A program made the position numbers and the translations under genes. From positions 1 to 32,535 of the forward strand of contig NZ_JANQOY010000135.1 of NCBI RefSeq assembly GCF_028285565.1: DNA of 32,535 nt. Reading direction: 5' to 3'. Within the stretch, counting starts at the first letter, position 1, and each line of letters begins with the position of its first letter. Shown here piece after piece: positions 1 through 7,916 of this stretch. The stretch comes from Acaryochloris sp. IP29b_bin.148. Its GTDB lineage: Bacteria > Cyanobacteriota > Cyanobacteriia > Thermosynechococcales > Thermosynechococcaceae. The notes below the pieces were generated by a model. The model saw only the letters and a program-made list of their open reading frames with translations, did not search any database and was not told the DNA's origin.

Positions 1-195
1 GAGACTGCCGCTTTGGGCTGCCCTTAAGCCTCCCAGTAATGTGAGTAATGTTGTCTTCCCTGATCCAGAAGGACCCGTGAGAATCACAATTTCACCCGCC
101 TCAATCTCCAAATTGATATCGAATAAGACCTGCTTCTGGAGCTGGCCTTCGCCAAAGGAATGGTTAAGTTGGTGGGCAATAATAACGTTAGACAT
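1..195 (-). CDS. devA: DevA-type ABC exporter ATPase (N-terminal part, cut by window edge)
   Basis: Reading leftwards from an ATG at 195, about 65 residues are present before the window ends. The sequence runs from a beta-strand and A-loop region into an intact Walker A motif, GPSGSGKTT, followed by LLTLLGGLR, as in the MacB/LolD/DevA family. A GGAG ribosome-binding site lies about 9 bases upstream. It follows the DUF4336 gene by 23 bp and is the last visible gene of the tetR-devB-devC operon, so it should be the ATPase partner of the DevC permease and DevB adaptor. In Anabaena, DevBCA exports heterocyst glycolipids through TolC. In a non-heterocystous strain the cargo is unknown. The DevA name rests mainly on operon context. 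Confidence 0.85.
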   Translation of the reverse strand, partial: MSNVIIAHQLNHSFGEGQLQKQVLFDINLEIEAGEIVILTGPSGSGKTTLLTLLGGLRAAQSGSL

Positions 196-218
196 GGGAA
201 TTACTCCAGAACAAAAGG

Positions 219-932
219 CTATAAGGTTTCGCCCAGCAACCACTCAAAGCCCGCAGTAAATTGGGCTTTACCATCGGTTTCGACGATGCTGCCATGGGCC
301 ATAATGACCCGATCAAAATCCCAGGCCAACACCTGACGAACGGAGGCTTTCACCTGAGCCTTGTCACGGCTGCCCAATTTTTCGAAATAGGACGGCTTCA
401 AGACCTTGTAAGAGCCCATAAGCCGTGCTGCTAACTGGGTACCCCAGGGAAACGTCTCGTCAAAATGAAATGAACTATCCGTAAGAATCAAACTACGACT
501 GGGTCGATGCCAAAAGACCGTTTCATGGGCAAAACAAATACCTCGGGGTAAAAGGGCGCCAAACCCTTCCAACGGCAGGTACTCCATGTCAGGACCAAAG
601 TTGCCAGCCTGATTTAACAAACCGTCTAGTTTCAGATCAGGACGCTTTTCTGCTAATCCCTCTACCCCCCAGGCCTTGGCCTCTGGGTAGAGGGATTGAG
701 CTGGGCCAAAAAATAGGTGATGGAATAGGTTTGGGGCAATCAGATGACTAACAAGCCCCAAAGCATCGAGGGTGGCGCAATCACTGGCTTGGAGTTGAAT
801 GGGAGAAATGAGAAGCAGCTCGCCGCTGTTCAGGCGGACAATCACCATACGAATGCCAACTTCCAAACCTAGATAGCTAAAGGGTTGGGTGGCATTCCAT
901 AGATTTTCGGCAACAGGAATAAGGTTTATCAT
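219..932 (-). CDS. DUF4336 (metallo-beta-lactamase-like) protein
   Basis: A 237-residue soluble protein that matches my knowledge of the DUF4336 family, a metallo-beta-lactamase-like fold common in cyanobacteria. Visible family landmarks are SHLIAPNLFHHLFFGPA near residues 82-98, the YPEAKAW segment just after it, LILTDSSFHFDE near residue 150 and IMAHG near residue 210. The classical HxHxDH zinc motif is not present, so a beta-lactamase or glyoxalase activity should not be assumed. It sits 19 bp after devC and 23 bp before devA, which places it inside the exporter operon. It could act on the exported lipid or on its precursor, but that is inference from position only. Confidence 0.8.
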   Translation of the reverse strand: MINLIPVAENLWNATQPFSYLGLEVGIRMVIVRLNSGELLLISPIQLQASDCATLDALGLVSHLIAPNLFHHLFFGPAQSLYPEAKAWGVEGLAEKRPDLKLDGLLNQAGNFGPDMEYLPLEGFGALLPRGICFAHETVFWHRPSRSLILTDSSFHFDETFPWGTQLAARLMGSYKVLKPSYFEKLGSRDKAQVKASVRQVLAWDFDRVIMAHGSIVETDGKAQFTAGFEWLLGETL

Positions 933-951
933 CAGGTTGAATCGTAAAGGA

Positions 952-2139
952 CTAAAAGATATCGGCTGGATCCGCAGCCCTTAGCTTACGCATGGCAATG
1001 GCCCCCGACATCGAACACATCAGAATAGTCATAATCAAAACGGTGGTTGCCCGTTGCGCGGTCATGGAAATGGGCAGCATGGTGGCCGCAAAGGCGAGTT
1101 GATATAGTCCTAAGGCTAATCCCACACTGGGTAAATATCCGAGAACAGCCAGAAGGAGGGCTTCTTGGATGAGCATCCCCAACAGATAGTTATCCGTGTA
1201 GCCCATGGCTTTCAAGGTGGCATATTCGGGCAAATGCTCAGACACATCAGCATAGAGAATCTGATAGACAATCACGATGCCAACAATAAAGCCCACCCCC
1301 ACCCCAAGGCCAAAAATAAAGCCAATTCCAGTGCCGTTGGCCCAGTAGTCCCGTTCAATCTGGGCAAAGTCTTCGGTGGTGCCGACTAAAACATCGTTGG
1401 GTAGCAGAGCCTCTAGATCGGCCTGGACCTGTGCCAGGTTGGCCCCCGACTGTAGCTGAATCAGCCCTACTTCAATCTGCTCTGGACTCCGGTTCGGAAA
1501 CAGCTGCAGAAAGGTGGAGTCACTGGCAATCACATTGCCATCGGCAGCAAAGGACGCCCCGTTGGTGAACACCCCGTCCACCTGAATCAGTTTGTTATTC
1601 AGTTCGGCGGCGAAATGCCCCTTTTGCTCAAAGGCAGTCGTGGTAAATCCATATTCTGGTCGTCCGGCCTGGTCAAATAAGACGCGATGCAGGGGCTGAA
1701 TTTTATCCTGATTGTTTGTGACGTCCGGGAACTTAAAGGACGGCTCAGCCGGGTCAATGCCCCAGACTAAAATGGCTCGCTCTCGTTTGGTCTCAGGATT
1801 CTTCCACTGTCCGGTGGCAATATAAACCCCATTCACGGACTTGACTTGGGGATGGGCCAGGGTCTGATACAGCCGGGCACGGGAAAAGGCCTTGACGGAG
1901 AACAGAGTCTGCATCTGGGGATTGGTTAAGACTAGATCGGCCTGCAAATTGCGATGGGGCTGGACGGCGGCATCGAATAAAGCCCCTTCAAAACCCATCT
2001 GGATAAAAATCAGCATATCGGCGAAGGCAATACCTGCGATCGCAACCAGTAACCGCGTCCGCTCTCGCGTCACCTGGTGCCAAGCCAAAGGGGTTCTCTT
2101 CAGAAACTTGGGCCGTTTTCGCTTAATCCAACTGTTCAT
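952..2139 (-). CDS. devC: DevC-type ABC exporter permease
   Basis: Integral membrane subunit of a MacB/FtsX-like exporter. The N-terminus has the DevC signature TPLAWHQVTRERTRLLVAIA followed by a first membrane segment that ends in FIQMGF. A large extracytoplasmic domain follows (roughly residues 50-265), and then three C-terminal membrane segments (about 270-295, 320-350 and 360-385). The length (about 395 aa) is normal for the family. I place the start at the ATG at 2139, because GGAAAG lies 6 bases upstream. An in-frame GTG at 2145 would add two residues. It lies 43 bp after devB, and this gap carries a copy of the half-site seen in the upstream palindrome. It should work with DevB and DevA plus an outer-membrane TolC encoded elsewhere. 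Confidence 0.9.
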   Translation of the reverse strand: MNSWIKRKRPKFLKRTPLAWHQVTRERTRLLVAIAGIAFADMLIFIQMGFEGALFDAAVQPHRNLQADLVLTNPQMQTLFSVKAFSRARLYQTLAHPQVKSVNGVYIATGQWKNPETKRERAILVWGIDPAEPSFKFPDVTNNQDKIQPLHRVLFDQAGRPEYGFTTTAFEQKGHFAAELNNKLIQVDGVFTNGASFAADGNVIASDSTFLQLFPNRSPEQIEVGLIQLQSGANLAQVQADLEALLPNDVLVGTTEDFAQIERDYWANGTGIGFIFGLGVGVGFIVGIVIVYQILYADVSEHLPEYATLKAMGYTDNYLLGMLIQEALLLAVLGYLPSVGLALGLYQLAFAATMLPISMTAQRATTVLIMTILMCSMSGAIAMRKLRAADPADIF

Positions 2140-2160
2140 GGCCACTTTCCAAAATCAAAC

Positions 2161-2173
2161 GTTCGTTATAAAA
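2161..2173. promoter_or_regulatory. Possible second TetR-family operator half-site before devC
   Basis: The 13-mer GTTCGTTATAAAA in the 43-bp devB-devC gap is identical to one arm/spacer junction of the palindrome upstream of the tetR gene (4087-4099). No matching second arm is visible here. Binding by the operon's regulator is inferred from sequence identity only. Confidence 0.3.
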
Positions 2174-2182
2174 AATGCCAAA

Positions 2183-3478
2183 TCAAGAGTCATCGGCAAT
2201 TTGGATCACCGTCTGCACCTGCAAATTGCTCAGATTGGCAACCTGTTGGCTGTCCTTTGGCTCAAGGGCAATCTTGACCTCAACCACGCGACGATCCAGA
2301 TTTTCGCCAGGATCGCCACTAAAGACCTGCTGACGACTAATTTGACGGCCTAGCTCCATCACTTTGCCGCGCAGTTCACCAGGAAACCCTTGGCCTCGGA
2401 TCGTGGCGGCCTGTCCCACTTGAACTCGGTGAATATCACTTTGGTAAACTTCTGCCACCACCAACATCTGCTCTGTTTGCCCCAAAGCGACAATGCCGTC
2501 ACTGCTCATCTGCTCACCAGGTCGGGTGTAGATCTTGAGAATCTGCCCATCACTCGGGGCTTTGATGGTGGCTCGATCCAGATTTTTCTGAGCTTTGGTG
2601 TGGGCAACCCGAGCCGATTCCACCTCTGCTTGAGCCATTTGGATATCCACGGAACGGACTTCTGCCACTTCTGCCAGTCGAGATTGGGCCGTTGCCACCT
2701 GAGCTTGCCCGGTACTTTCCAGCCGACCCAACTCAGCCTGGGCTTCTCGGAGACGGCGCTGGGCAATGCCGTCGGTGCGAGAGCGTTCTGCAGTGGCCTG
2801 CTTCAAGGCTTGGCGGGTGGTATCTACACTCAACTGCTTACTATCGAACAAGGATGCAGAAACGGCTCCTGCTTGGTAGAGAGATTGATAACGGGCCAGT
2901 TCTGTTTGGGCTGTGCGCAGTTCTGCTTGTAGTCGTTGAACGGCTGCGGTTTGGGCACTGCGATCGCCCTCGTATTGGGCTTCCAGTCGGGCAATGGTTT
3001 GCCGTTGAATTCGCAATTGCCCCGTTAACTCAGCAGACTCTTGGGAGACCGTTGACCGTTGGGCATTGATGGCTCCCGGTTTAGCGCCTGCTCTTACCTG
3101 GGCTAGCTTGACCTGGGCGACACGGAGCTGGGCTTGAGCTTGGGCCACCTCATCTAGCAAGCGATCGCGGGAATCCAATACGGCGATCGGATCACCTGCC
3201 TGGACGGTATCTCCCAGTTTGACCTTGAGTGTGGCGAGGCGATCGCCGTCCAGGGTCAAGGGGGCGGCGACTTTGACAATCTCACCCGTGGGTTCAAGTC
3301 GGCCTAAAGCGGCAATATTCGGTAAGGTTTTGGGTTGTACGGCACTGGAATCTGCGGAGGTTTGCCAGCCGCTTTGGGCCAGTCCGACAACGACAATACC
3401 GCCACTAGCTGCGATGGCAGCCATCAATGCACCGACTAACCAGGGCTTGGGTTTAAGTTTGAGGGGACAACTGTTCAT
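2183..3478 (-). CDS. devB: DevB-type membrane fusion protein (HlyD family)
   Basis: Periplasmic adaptor of the exporter. It has a short basic N-terminus, one membrane anchor (about residues 14-36), and the first half of a barrel-sandwich/lipoyl-like domain around VKLGDTVQAGDPIAVLDSR (about 86-104). A long Gln/Ala/Arg-rich coiled-coil hairpin follows (about 108-300). The second barrel-sandwich half is around KAPSDGQILKIYTRPGEQ (about 307-324), and a beta-barrel region completes the protein. The 431-aa length fits cyanobacterial DevB proteins. Its ATG overlaps the last 26 bp of the tetR gene, so the two are probably translationally coupled. It would bridge DevAC to a TolC-like channel. Confidence 0.9.
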   Translation of the reverse strand: MNSCPLKLKPKPWLVGALMAAIAASGGIVVVGLAQSGWQTSADSSAVQPKTLPNIAALGRLEPTGEIVKVAAPLTLDGDRLATLKVKLGDTVQAGDPIAVLDSRDRLLDEVAQAQAQLRVAQVKLAQVRAGAKPGAINAQRSTVSQESAELTGQLRIQRQTIARLEAQYEGDRSAQTAAVQRLQAELRTAQTELARYQSLYQAGAVSASLFDSKQLSVDTTRQALKQATAERSRTDGIAQRRLREAQAELGRLESTGQAQVATAQSRLAEVAEVRSVDIQMAQAEVESARVAHTKAQKNLDRATIKAPSDGQILKIYTRPGEQMSSDGIVALGQTEQMLVVAEVYQSDIHRVQVGQAATIRGQGFPGELRGKVMELGRQISRQQVFSGDPGENLDRRVVEVKIALEPKDSQQVANLSNLQVQTVIQIADDS

Positions 3479-4040
3479 GGCTAAGGACCATTTGAATCAT
3501 AAGTTGGCTTTGGTGATGGAACCAGTCTGTATCTTCAATGTCTCGGTTATAGACACATTGAATAATCAGACCGTCAATAAAAATCATTAGGAAGTCGGCT
3601 AACTCCGTATTCGGGAGCTGTAAGTAATCCACTGCTGCATCACGAGTCCCATTCCAGATCTGGCGGAGGAACTGTAGTTCCTCGTCACTACTGGCTCGAG
3701 TGTGTTGATAGAAGTCGACCCATAGCAACATCTGCTGCTGATAGAACTGAAGGCTTTTCAACACGAACGCCATCACGGCCTGTAGACGAGCTTCCAAGGT
3801 TTCTGCCTCAGGAGCTTGGGCAAAGAACCGGGAGATATCTTCTTCACACAGCTCCTGAACAAGCTGCATAAAAATATCTTCTTTGCTCTGGAAATAGTGA
3901 TATAGCGTACCAGTCGAAACACCCAGCCCTTCGGCAATCTGCCGCATGGTGATGGAGCCATATCCCTTCTGGGCGAAGAGTTCCACACATCCATTCAGCA
4001 ACTCTTTTCGATACTGCTTGCGATCGACAACCTTAGGCAT
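3453..4040 (-). CDS. TetR/AcrR-family transcriptional regulator
   Basis: A 195-residue regulator with a canonical TetR N-terminal helix-turn-helix: ELFAQKGYGSITMRQIAEGL followed by GVSTGTLYHYFQSKEDIF (about residues 19-57). A variable all-helical ligand-binding domain follows. It is the first gene of the operon and overlaps devB by 26 bp. A perfect 20-bp-arm palindrome starts 23 bp upstream of its ATG, and part of that site recurs before devC. The simplest reading is an autorepressor that also controls the exporter and is released by a small, probably hydrophobic, ligand. The effector cannot be read from the sequence. Confidence 0.92.
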   Translation of the reverse strand: MPKVVDRKQYRKELLNGCVELFAQKGYGSITMRQIAEGLGVSTGTLYHYFQSKEDIFMQLVQELCEEDISRFFAQAPEAETLEARLQAVMAFVLKSLQFYQQQMLLWVDFYQHTRASSDEELQFLRQIWNGTRDAAVDYLQLPNTELADFLMIFIDGLIIQCVYNRDIEDTDWFHHQSQLMIQMVLSHEQLSPQT

Positions 4041-4062
4041 GGGCAGGAATGCTTGTGATTGA

Positions 4063-4110
4063 GGGGTTATTTATTTTATAACATATGTTCGTTATAAAAT
4101 AAATAACCCC
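4063..4110. promoter_or_regulatory. Perfect 20-bp-arm palindrome upstream of tetR-dev operon (likely operator)
   Basis: The arm at 4063-4082 (GGGGTTATTTATTTTATAAC) is the exact reverse complement of 4091-4110, with an 8-base spacer ATATGTTC. The centre also contains the smaller palindrome AACATATGTT. It lies 23 bp before the tetR ATG. Its position and perfection argue for an autoregulatory operator overlapping the promoter. At RNA level it could also fold into a long AT-rich hairpin. Confidence 0.7.
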
Positions 4111-4361
4111 TTTGACGCTGTATGCAAGGGATTGTCTAGAGTATGGTAGCCAGACTTATTGCCTGAACTAGAAAGTAGAGCTTAGACGGTGTGCCAGGCA
4201 TGATTGATAGGCTAAAAGTTTCTAGCTTACCTATCCAATTCAGTATGGCCGAGCATTAGCCCTTCAATTGCTATATCGGCCTTAAGCTATTACCACATCC
4301 CAAACCATAAAAAACGATAGGTCTCTTCAATTCACACATGCCGAAAAAGCGTGTAACTCAA
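4111..4361. other. Non-coding stretch between the tetR promoter and the GTPase gene
   Basis: Two minus-strand transcription units flank this stretch. It should hold the promoter of tetR on its left side and the 3' end of the GTPase operon on its right. I see no convincing intrinsic terminator, RNA gene or ORF. Confidence 0.5.
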
Positions 4362-4910
4362 TTATGCAGCCATTGTTGCCTGAAGTTGTCCTAGCAATGC
4401 CAGAAGCGTTTCGGCTACTGATGGCCGCTCATTGGCATTCAAGACAATATAGGAAGCGGTAGCTTGATAGTCCTCTAACCCCATCTGAATGTCTTCAAGG
4501 TCCCACGCATCGGGATGATCAGCATGGGTAATGCCAACCACAAAGGGAACATTAGTGCGCTGTTGCATAAACGTTCGAATGTTGCGAGCCTCGCGAATAC
4601 TACCCGGTAGGTGTGCAGGAACCAACAACACATAACCATGGGCACCCTGTATCAGGAGATCCCACATAAAGTCAAAGCGCTGTTGCCCCGGTGTACCGTA
4701 AATCTGCACCCACATCTCATCCCCTAATGTTATCCGGCCAAAATCCATAGCTACGGTAGTACCCGATTTCATTTGAGCCGTTTCATCAGTCGGTTTACGA
4801 TCCGTATCTATTACCTCAATTTCACTAATAGTGCGGATAAATGTTGTCTTGCCTGCACCCACTGGACCCGTCACAACAATTTTGAGAATATTCCGAGTTG
4901 ATTCCCTCAC
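4362..4910 (-). CDS. MglA-like small GTPase
   Basis: A Ras-like GTPase of about 182 aa. Motifs, numbered from the GTG start, are P-loop GPVGAGKT (15-22), the DTDRKPTDET switch-I region (about 35-44), G3 motif GTPGQQRF (72-79) and a G4 motif of the form THAD (128-131) replacing NKxD. The GTPG form of G3 is typical of bacterial MglA-like/Gtr-like GTPases. I prefer the GTG at 4910, which lies 12 bases after a strong AAGGAGG and just before the first beta-strand. A TTG at 4961 with a GAGAGG upstream would add 17 residues. The next genes upstream encode a V4R-type and a roadblock/LC7 protein. In Myxococcus, roadblock protein MglB is the GAP of MglA, so the neighbours are plausible regulators of this switch. 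Confidence 0.85.
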   Translation of the reverse strand: MRESTRNILKIVVTGPVGAGKTTFIRTISEIEVIDTDRKPTDETAQMKSGTTVAMDFGRITLGDEMWVQIYGTPGQQRFDFMWDLLIQGAHGYVLLVPAHLPGSIREARNIRTFMQQRTNVPFVVGITHADHPDAWDLEDIQMGLEDYQATASYIVLNANERPSVAETLLALLGQLQATMAA

Positions 4911-5019
4911 TGAAGCAGTGCTCCTCCTTACAAAAAATGGATATGCTAAAACATTGGGCAAGAAGAGCCTCTCTCCCCTTACCCAATATCTGCACTAGCC
5001 ACGATCTAGTCTAAAATTG

Positions 5020-5490
5020 CTAGCCTAGTGGTGTGTATTCAAAGACATCGTGGGTCCCACCGCGAAGTACGGATTCAATATGCTTGCCTCGGAAACGCTG
5101 GCCCGTGATAGCCTCTAGAGCACCCTGCATTGCACCCAGCGTAAAGGTGCATTGGCGATCTGATCCTTGGGGTTCACCAGCAGAGCAAACGGTTTCCTGG
5201 GTGTAGGCTCTGTAGTTATCGCCGACTTTTTCCAGTTTGTCGAGCACAAACAAGCGAGTGCCATCTTTGCCTAAAGCAAAGGAAACTTTGCTGGTTAATT
5301 CTTCCATCGATAGTTCTTTGCCCACTAAATCCAAGTCTGCCGCAAGATTCTTGCCACGAGTTCGGCCGGCAGAAGTGAGGGCAATTGCAGTTGCTTTGAC
5401 CCCTAAAGCCTCTTCCATTCCTGTGATTACAGCCTTAAAGCAAACAATACTGCTGAAATCGCCCAATTCGGGACGTAATGTTGCTGACAT
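5020..5490 (-). CDS. Small V4R-like domain protein
   Basis: A cytoplasmic protein of about 156 aa whose C-terminal half resembles the V4R (4-vinyl reductase) ligand-binding fold. A Cys (TVCSAG) is followed by DRQCTFTLGAMQGALEAITG and then by a closing strand HIESVLRGGTHDVFEYTP. The usual final Cys of V4R is replaced here (GGTHDVF rather than GxxxCxF). The ATG at 5490 is chosen because GGAG sits 6 bases upstream; an ATG at 5502 has no such site. It lies between the GTPase and roadblock genes in the same direction, so it may supply a sensory or dimerisation input to that switch. The family assignment is by motif pattern and is moderately certain. Confidence 0.65.
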   Translation of the reverse strand: MSATLRPELGDFSSIVCFKAVITGMEEALGVKATAIALTSAGRTRGKNLAADLDLVGKELSMEELTSKVSFALGKDGTRLFVLDKLEKVGDNYRAYTQETVCSAGEPQGSDRQCTFTLGAMQGALEAITGQRFRGKHIESVLRGGTHDVFEYTPLG

Positions 5491-5526
5491 TTCTAACTCC
5501 ATTTGATTTTCTAAATGATCTAAAGA

Positions 5527-5916
5527 CTAAGAAGCACCGAAGGTTGCAGGATTCAAGGCTGCGCTAATCCGCTGAGTCATTTGCTTAATTTCCATAAACA
5601 ACAGGCCTTGCTTAGCATCTTCACTGGCTAAGGTCAGCAACATAGCGTCTTCGCCACAGCTGGTTAAAACACCATAACCAGTTTTACCTTGGACAAAAAT
5701 ACGGTCGATCTCACCTCGAGCTAACTCTGTGCCAATCCGCTCACCCAGAGATAACATTGCTGCAGACATTGCAGCCGTTTTTTCCTCATCCATATTGCCA
5801 GGTAGAACCGAGGCCAAAGGTAGTCCATCAGGTGTTACTACAGCAGCACCTTGCACTGAAGCACTACCTGCCACAAAATTTTGCAATGCACCTTGCAAAG
5901 AAGATAAATTTGCCAT
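5527..5916 (-). CDS. Roadblock/LC7 domain protein
   Basis: A single-domain roadblock/LC7 (MglB-like) protein of 129 aa. The family shows in the alternating pattern GAAVVTPDGLPLASVLPG, then a helix of Ala/Met residues, then DRIFVQGKTGYGVLTSCG and a final helix. Its ATG has an ideal AGGAGCC site 5 bases upstream. It is the first gene of a three-gene minus-strand group with the V4R-like and MglA-like genes (gaps of 36 and about 109 bp). Roadblock proteins dimerise and serve as GTPase-activating or scaffold partners of MglA-type GTPases. That role is inferred here from neighbourhood. Confidence 0.88.
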   Translation of the reverse strand: MANLSSLQGALQNFVAGSASVQGAAVVTPDGLPLASVLPGNMDEEKTAAMSAAMLSLGERIGTELARGEIDRIFVQGKTGYGVLTSCGEDAMLLTLASEDAKQGLLFMEIKQMTQRISAALNPATFGAS

Positions 5917-6414
5917 GTTAAGGCTCCTAATATGACATGTATTGAATCACATAGATACTGAAGCTCAGTCAATGAATAAAAAAGCATAAAATGCAATGTT
6001 TACTAACCAAAGCTTCTAGTGCGATATTGCAACTAAAATTAGAATAAACAACCCTCAAAGAAAGATTGCATAGAAAACTTAGATTGAGTTAATTGCTCCA
6101 ATAATTAAGTTTTAAAATCGCACTATACTAGTATTCCCTAGAATCAAACAAATTAACCATTTAATTAATTTTTTGTATCTGATTTATAACTGGCTTTAAT
6201 AATCAACTATCAATACCTCAAAAAGCCAGAGAAAATGCAATATTTTATACAAATAACAGATTATTCTTCTTTAAGAAGAGCTCTAAAAATACCTCATCGA
6301 TCTTCCATCAGTCCTAATATTTTTGCCGAAGAAAAGCTTGTATATTAATCTCTCACCCCCCAAGGGTTCAATAAAGTCTCTAATAACTCACTCGCTTTTC
6401 CAGAGATGCGCTCA
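5917..6414. other. AT-rich non-coding leader of the roadblock operon
   Basis: About 500 bp, clearly more AT-rich than the surrounding genes, with many short A/T runs. It separates the DUF4388 gene from the roadblock gene on the same strand and must hold the roadblock promoter. I see no tRNA, open frame or convincing terminator. Confidence 0.5.
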
Positions 6415-7308
6415 CTAGCTTACTGATTTCAAGAGCGTTGCTAAACGGCTGAGTAGCGTGGGGTTAACCTCAGAGGCAGGTGGCGGTGGGGAAGCCTCTC
6501 TGTTTTGGGGAGTAGTGGTGGAAGATGCAGAGCTTGATTGTGCCACCGCTACGCTGGGGGGCGAAAGAGGCTTCTTGTTTGGCGCAGGGATAGAGGAAGT
6601 AGAGGCGACAGGTGTTGCCACGATCTCTTCCAGTAATCCCACAGCAACTAAACGACGACAAGCTTTGCGTACCTCTAGCAAATCAGCTTGTATTATTTTG
6701 GCGAGCTCATGTAGCTTGTGTTGTGGGGACGCTTTTTCTAACAGCCCCCACTCTAATGGAGAGAGCTTGAGTAACGGTAGCTCATCGGAGGTAGGTGCAA
6801 AGATACAATCGGGTTGGGGTAAGGTATTTTCATCCTGAAATATTGTTTCAAGATATCGCAAACCTGCGATTGCTACTTCCCTTCCGCCTTTACTCAAGCC
6901 CGTCATTTCTTCATAAGGCATTGGAGCATTGGTGGCAAATCTGAACTGCCCCGATTGCAGCTGAAAAAGCTTATACACTCCAACTTTAATTTGTTGACGA
7001 AAAGCAAGGGCCAGAATTGAGTTATCAATCAGCTCCCGTTTTTTGAGAGATTTACCGATGGGTTCTCTGGGATCTTTTAATGCTTTTATGCATGAAATAC
7101 ATTCAGGGCTGAGGTTCCCCATAGACAGAAGCATTGATTTTAAGTGATATCGATCATCTGGCGCCAAGGTTGCTATAACTCGTCCTTGATAGAACCAAAT
7201 ACGATGAACGCCAGATGGGCTCCAAACCGAAAGTCGCCCCGTCTTACTAGAGCGTTCAAACATTTGCAAAAGTTCGGGCAAGGAAAATTCTGATAGATTG
7301 CCAAACAT
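6415..7308 (-). CDS. DUF4388 (PatA N-terminal-like) domain protein
   Basis: A 297-aa protein that opens with the DUF4388 pattern: LSEFSLPELLQMFERSSKTG, then RLSVWSPSGVHRIWFYQGRV (about residues 5-45). This domain is found in response-regulator and gliding-related proteins, including cyanobacterial PatA-like regulators. A helical middle part (about 100-225) contains a winged-helix-looking segment (LLEKASPQHKLHELAKIIQ, then RKACRRLVAVGLLEE). Residues 235-285 are a low-complexity Pro/Ser/Thr/Ala linker, followed by a short C-terminal helix. No receiver domain is attached. It lies upstream of the roadblock/V4R/GTPase genes on the same strand but is separated from them by about 500 bp, so co-function is suggested rather than shown. 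Confidence 0.8.
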   Translation of the reverse strand: MFGNLSEFSLPELLQMFERSSKTGRLSVWSPSGVHRIWFYQGRVIATLAPDDRYHLKSMLLSMGNLSPECISCIKALKDPREPIGKSLKKRELIDNSILALAFRQQIKVGVYKLFQLQSGQFRFATNAPMPYEEMTGLSKGGREVAIAGLRYLETIFQDENTLPQPDCIFAPTSDELPLLKLSPLEWGLLEKASPQHKLHELAKIIQADLLEVRKACRRLVAVGLLEEIVATPVASTSSIPAPNKKPLSPPSVAVAQSSSASSTTTPQNREASPPPPASEVNPTLLSRLATLLKSVS

Positions 7309-7748
7309 AGCCGAAAGTCCACTTGAGTAAAACAGTCTAAATCGCTATCACTTCATTTAGAACTGAGGCAAACAGCCCTAATCACACTGGTCAATTCCCA
7401 TGTTCAAACATGGTACATACAAGAGGAAATAACTCGTCAATCTAGTTGATTGAGTTGTGGAAAGTGAATGTCATTTGACGTCGCCTCTTTGATACAGATA
7501 GCACCATGTAAAAAAGAGAGAGCACTGCCTGAATCTGCGAGCTAATTTTCGCTTAGGATTTCGATTCCGTTAAGAACTAAAATACATCTGGATAATGGTA
7601 AGTTCAGTATACAATACATTACTTTTTAACAACAAAAAAATTTTTAGGTTAGATGACTCAACCGTTGATGCCCTCTAGAGGTCACGCAAAAACAGACTTA
7701 TCTATTATCTTTAGTTAAAAGAAAAACAACATTCGTAAATATACTGAA
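7309..7748. other. AT-rich non-coding stretch
   Basis: Upstream region of the DUF4388 gene. It is AT-rich with several homopolymer runs, such as the A/T block near 7631-7650. I find no supported gene, RNA or repeat. Confidence 0.45.
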
Positions 7749-7916
7749 TTAAATCTTAAAATACCGCAACAAAAAGTTAGTAACAGCTTGGCTTGTGTGG
7801 TCTAGGTGATGATGACCAAACTGAGCCTTGCAGCTATCGCAGGCATGGCTTTCCAGGCACTTTTCATTAGAGCTGACCATGCCCCGTTCACCAAAACGAT
7901 GGTCCTCTGACTTCAT
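7749..7916 (-). CDS. Possible small Cys/His-rich protein (55 aa)
   Basis: An ATG at 7916 preceded by GGAAGAAGTT opens a 55-codon frame ending in TAA at 7749. The centre of the product reads KCLESHACDSCKAQFGHHHL, so three Cys and four His residues fall within 20 positions, a metal-binding-like arrangement. I do not recognise the family. There is no operon partner, and a frame this short can occur by chance. The good ribosome-binding site and clustered Cys/His are the only positive evidence. It could also be a fragment of a larger lost gene. Confidence 0.3.
   Translation of the reverse strand: MKSEDHRFGERGMVSSNEKCLESHACDSCKAQFGHHHLDHTSQAVTNFLLRYFKI

Noticed and set aside
1892-2353. Plus-strand open frame of about 150 codons across devC and devB
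   Set aside because: It lies over well-supported DevC and DevB coding sequence, has no domain features, and spans the gap between two real genes.
4063-4110. The palindrome as an intrinsic terminator
   Set aside because: It lies directly upstream of the tetR start codon, its arms are mostly AT, and it is not followed by a proper GC stem with a T-run. An operator fits better.
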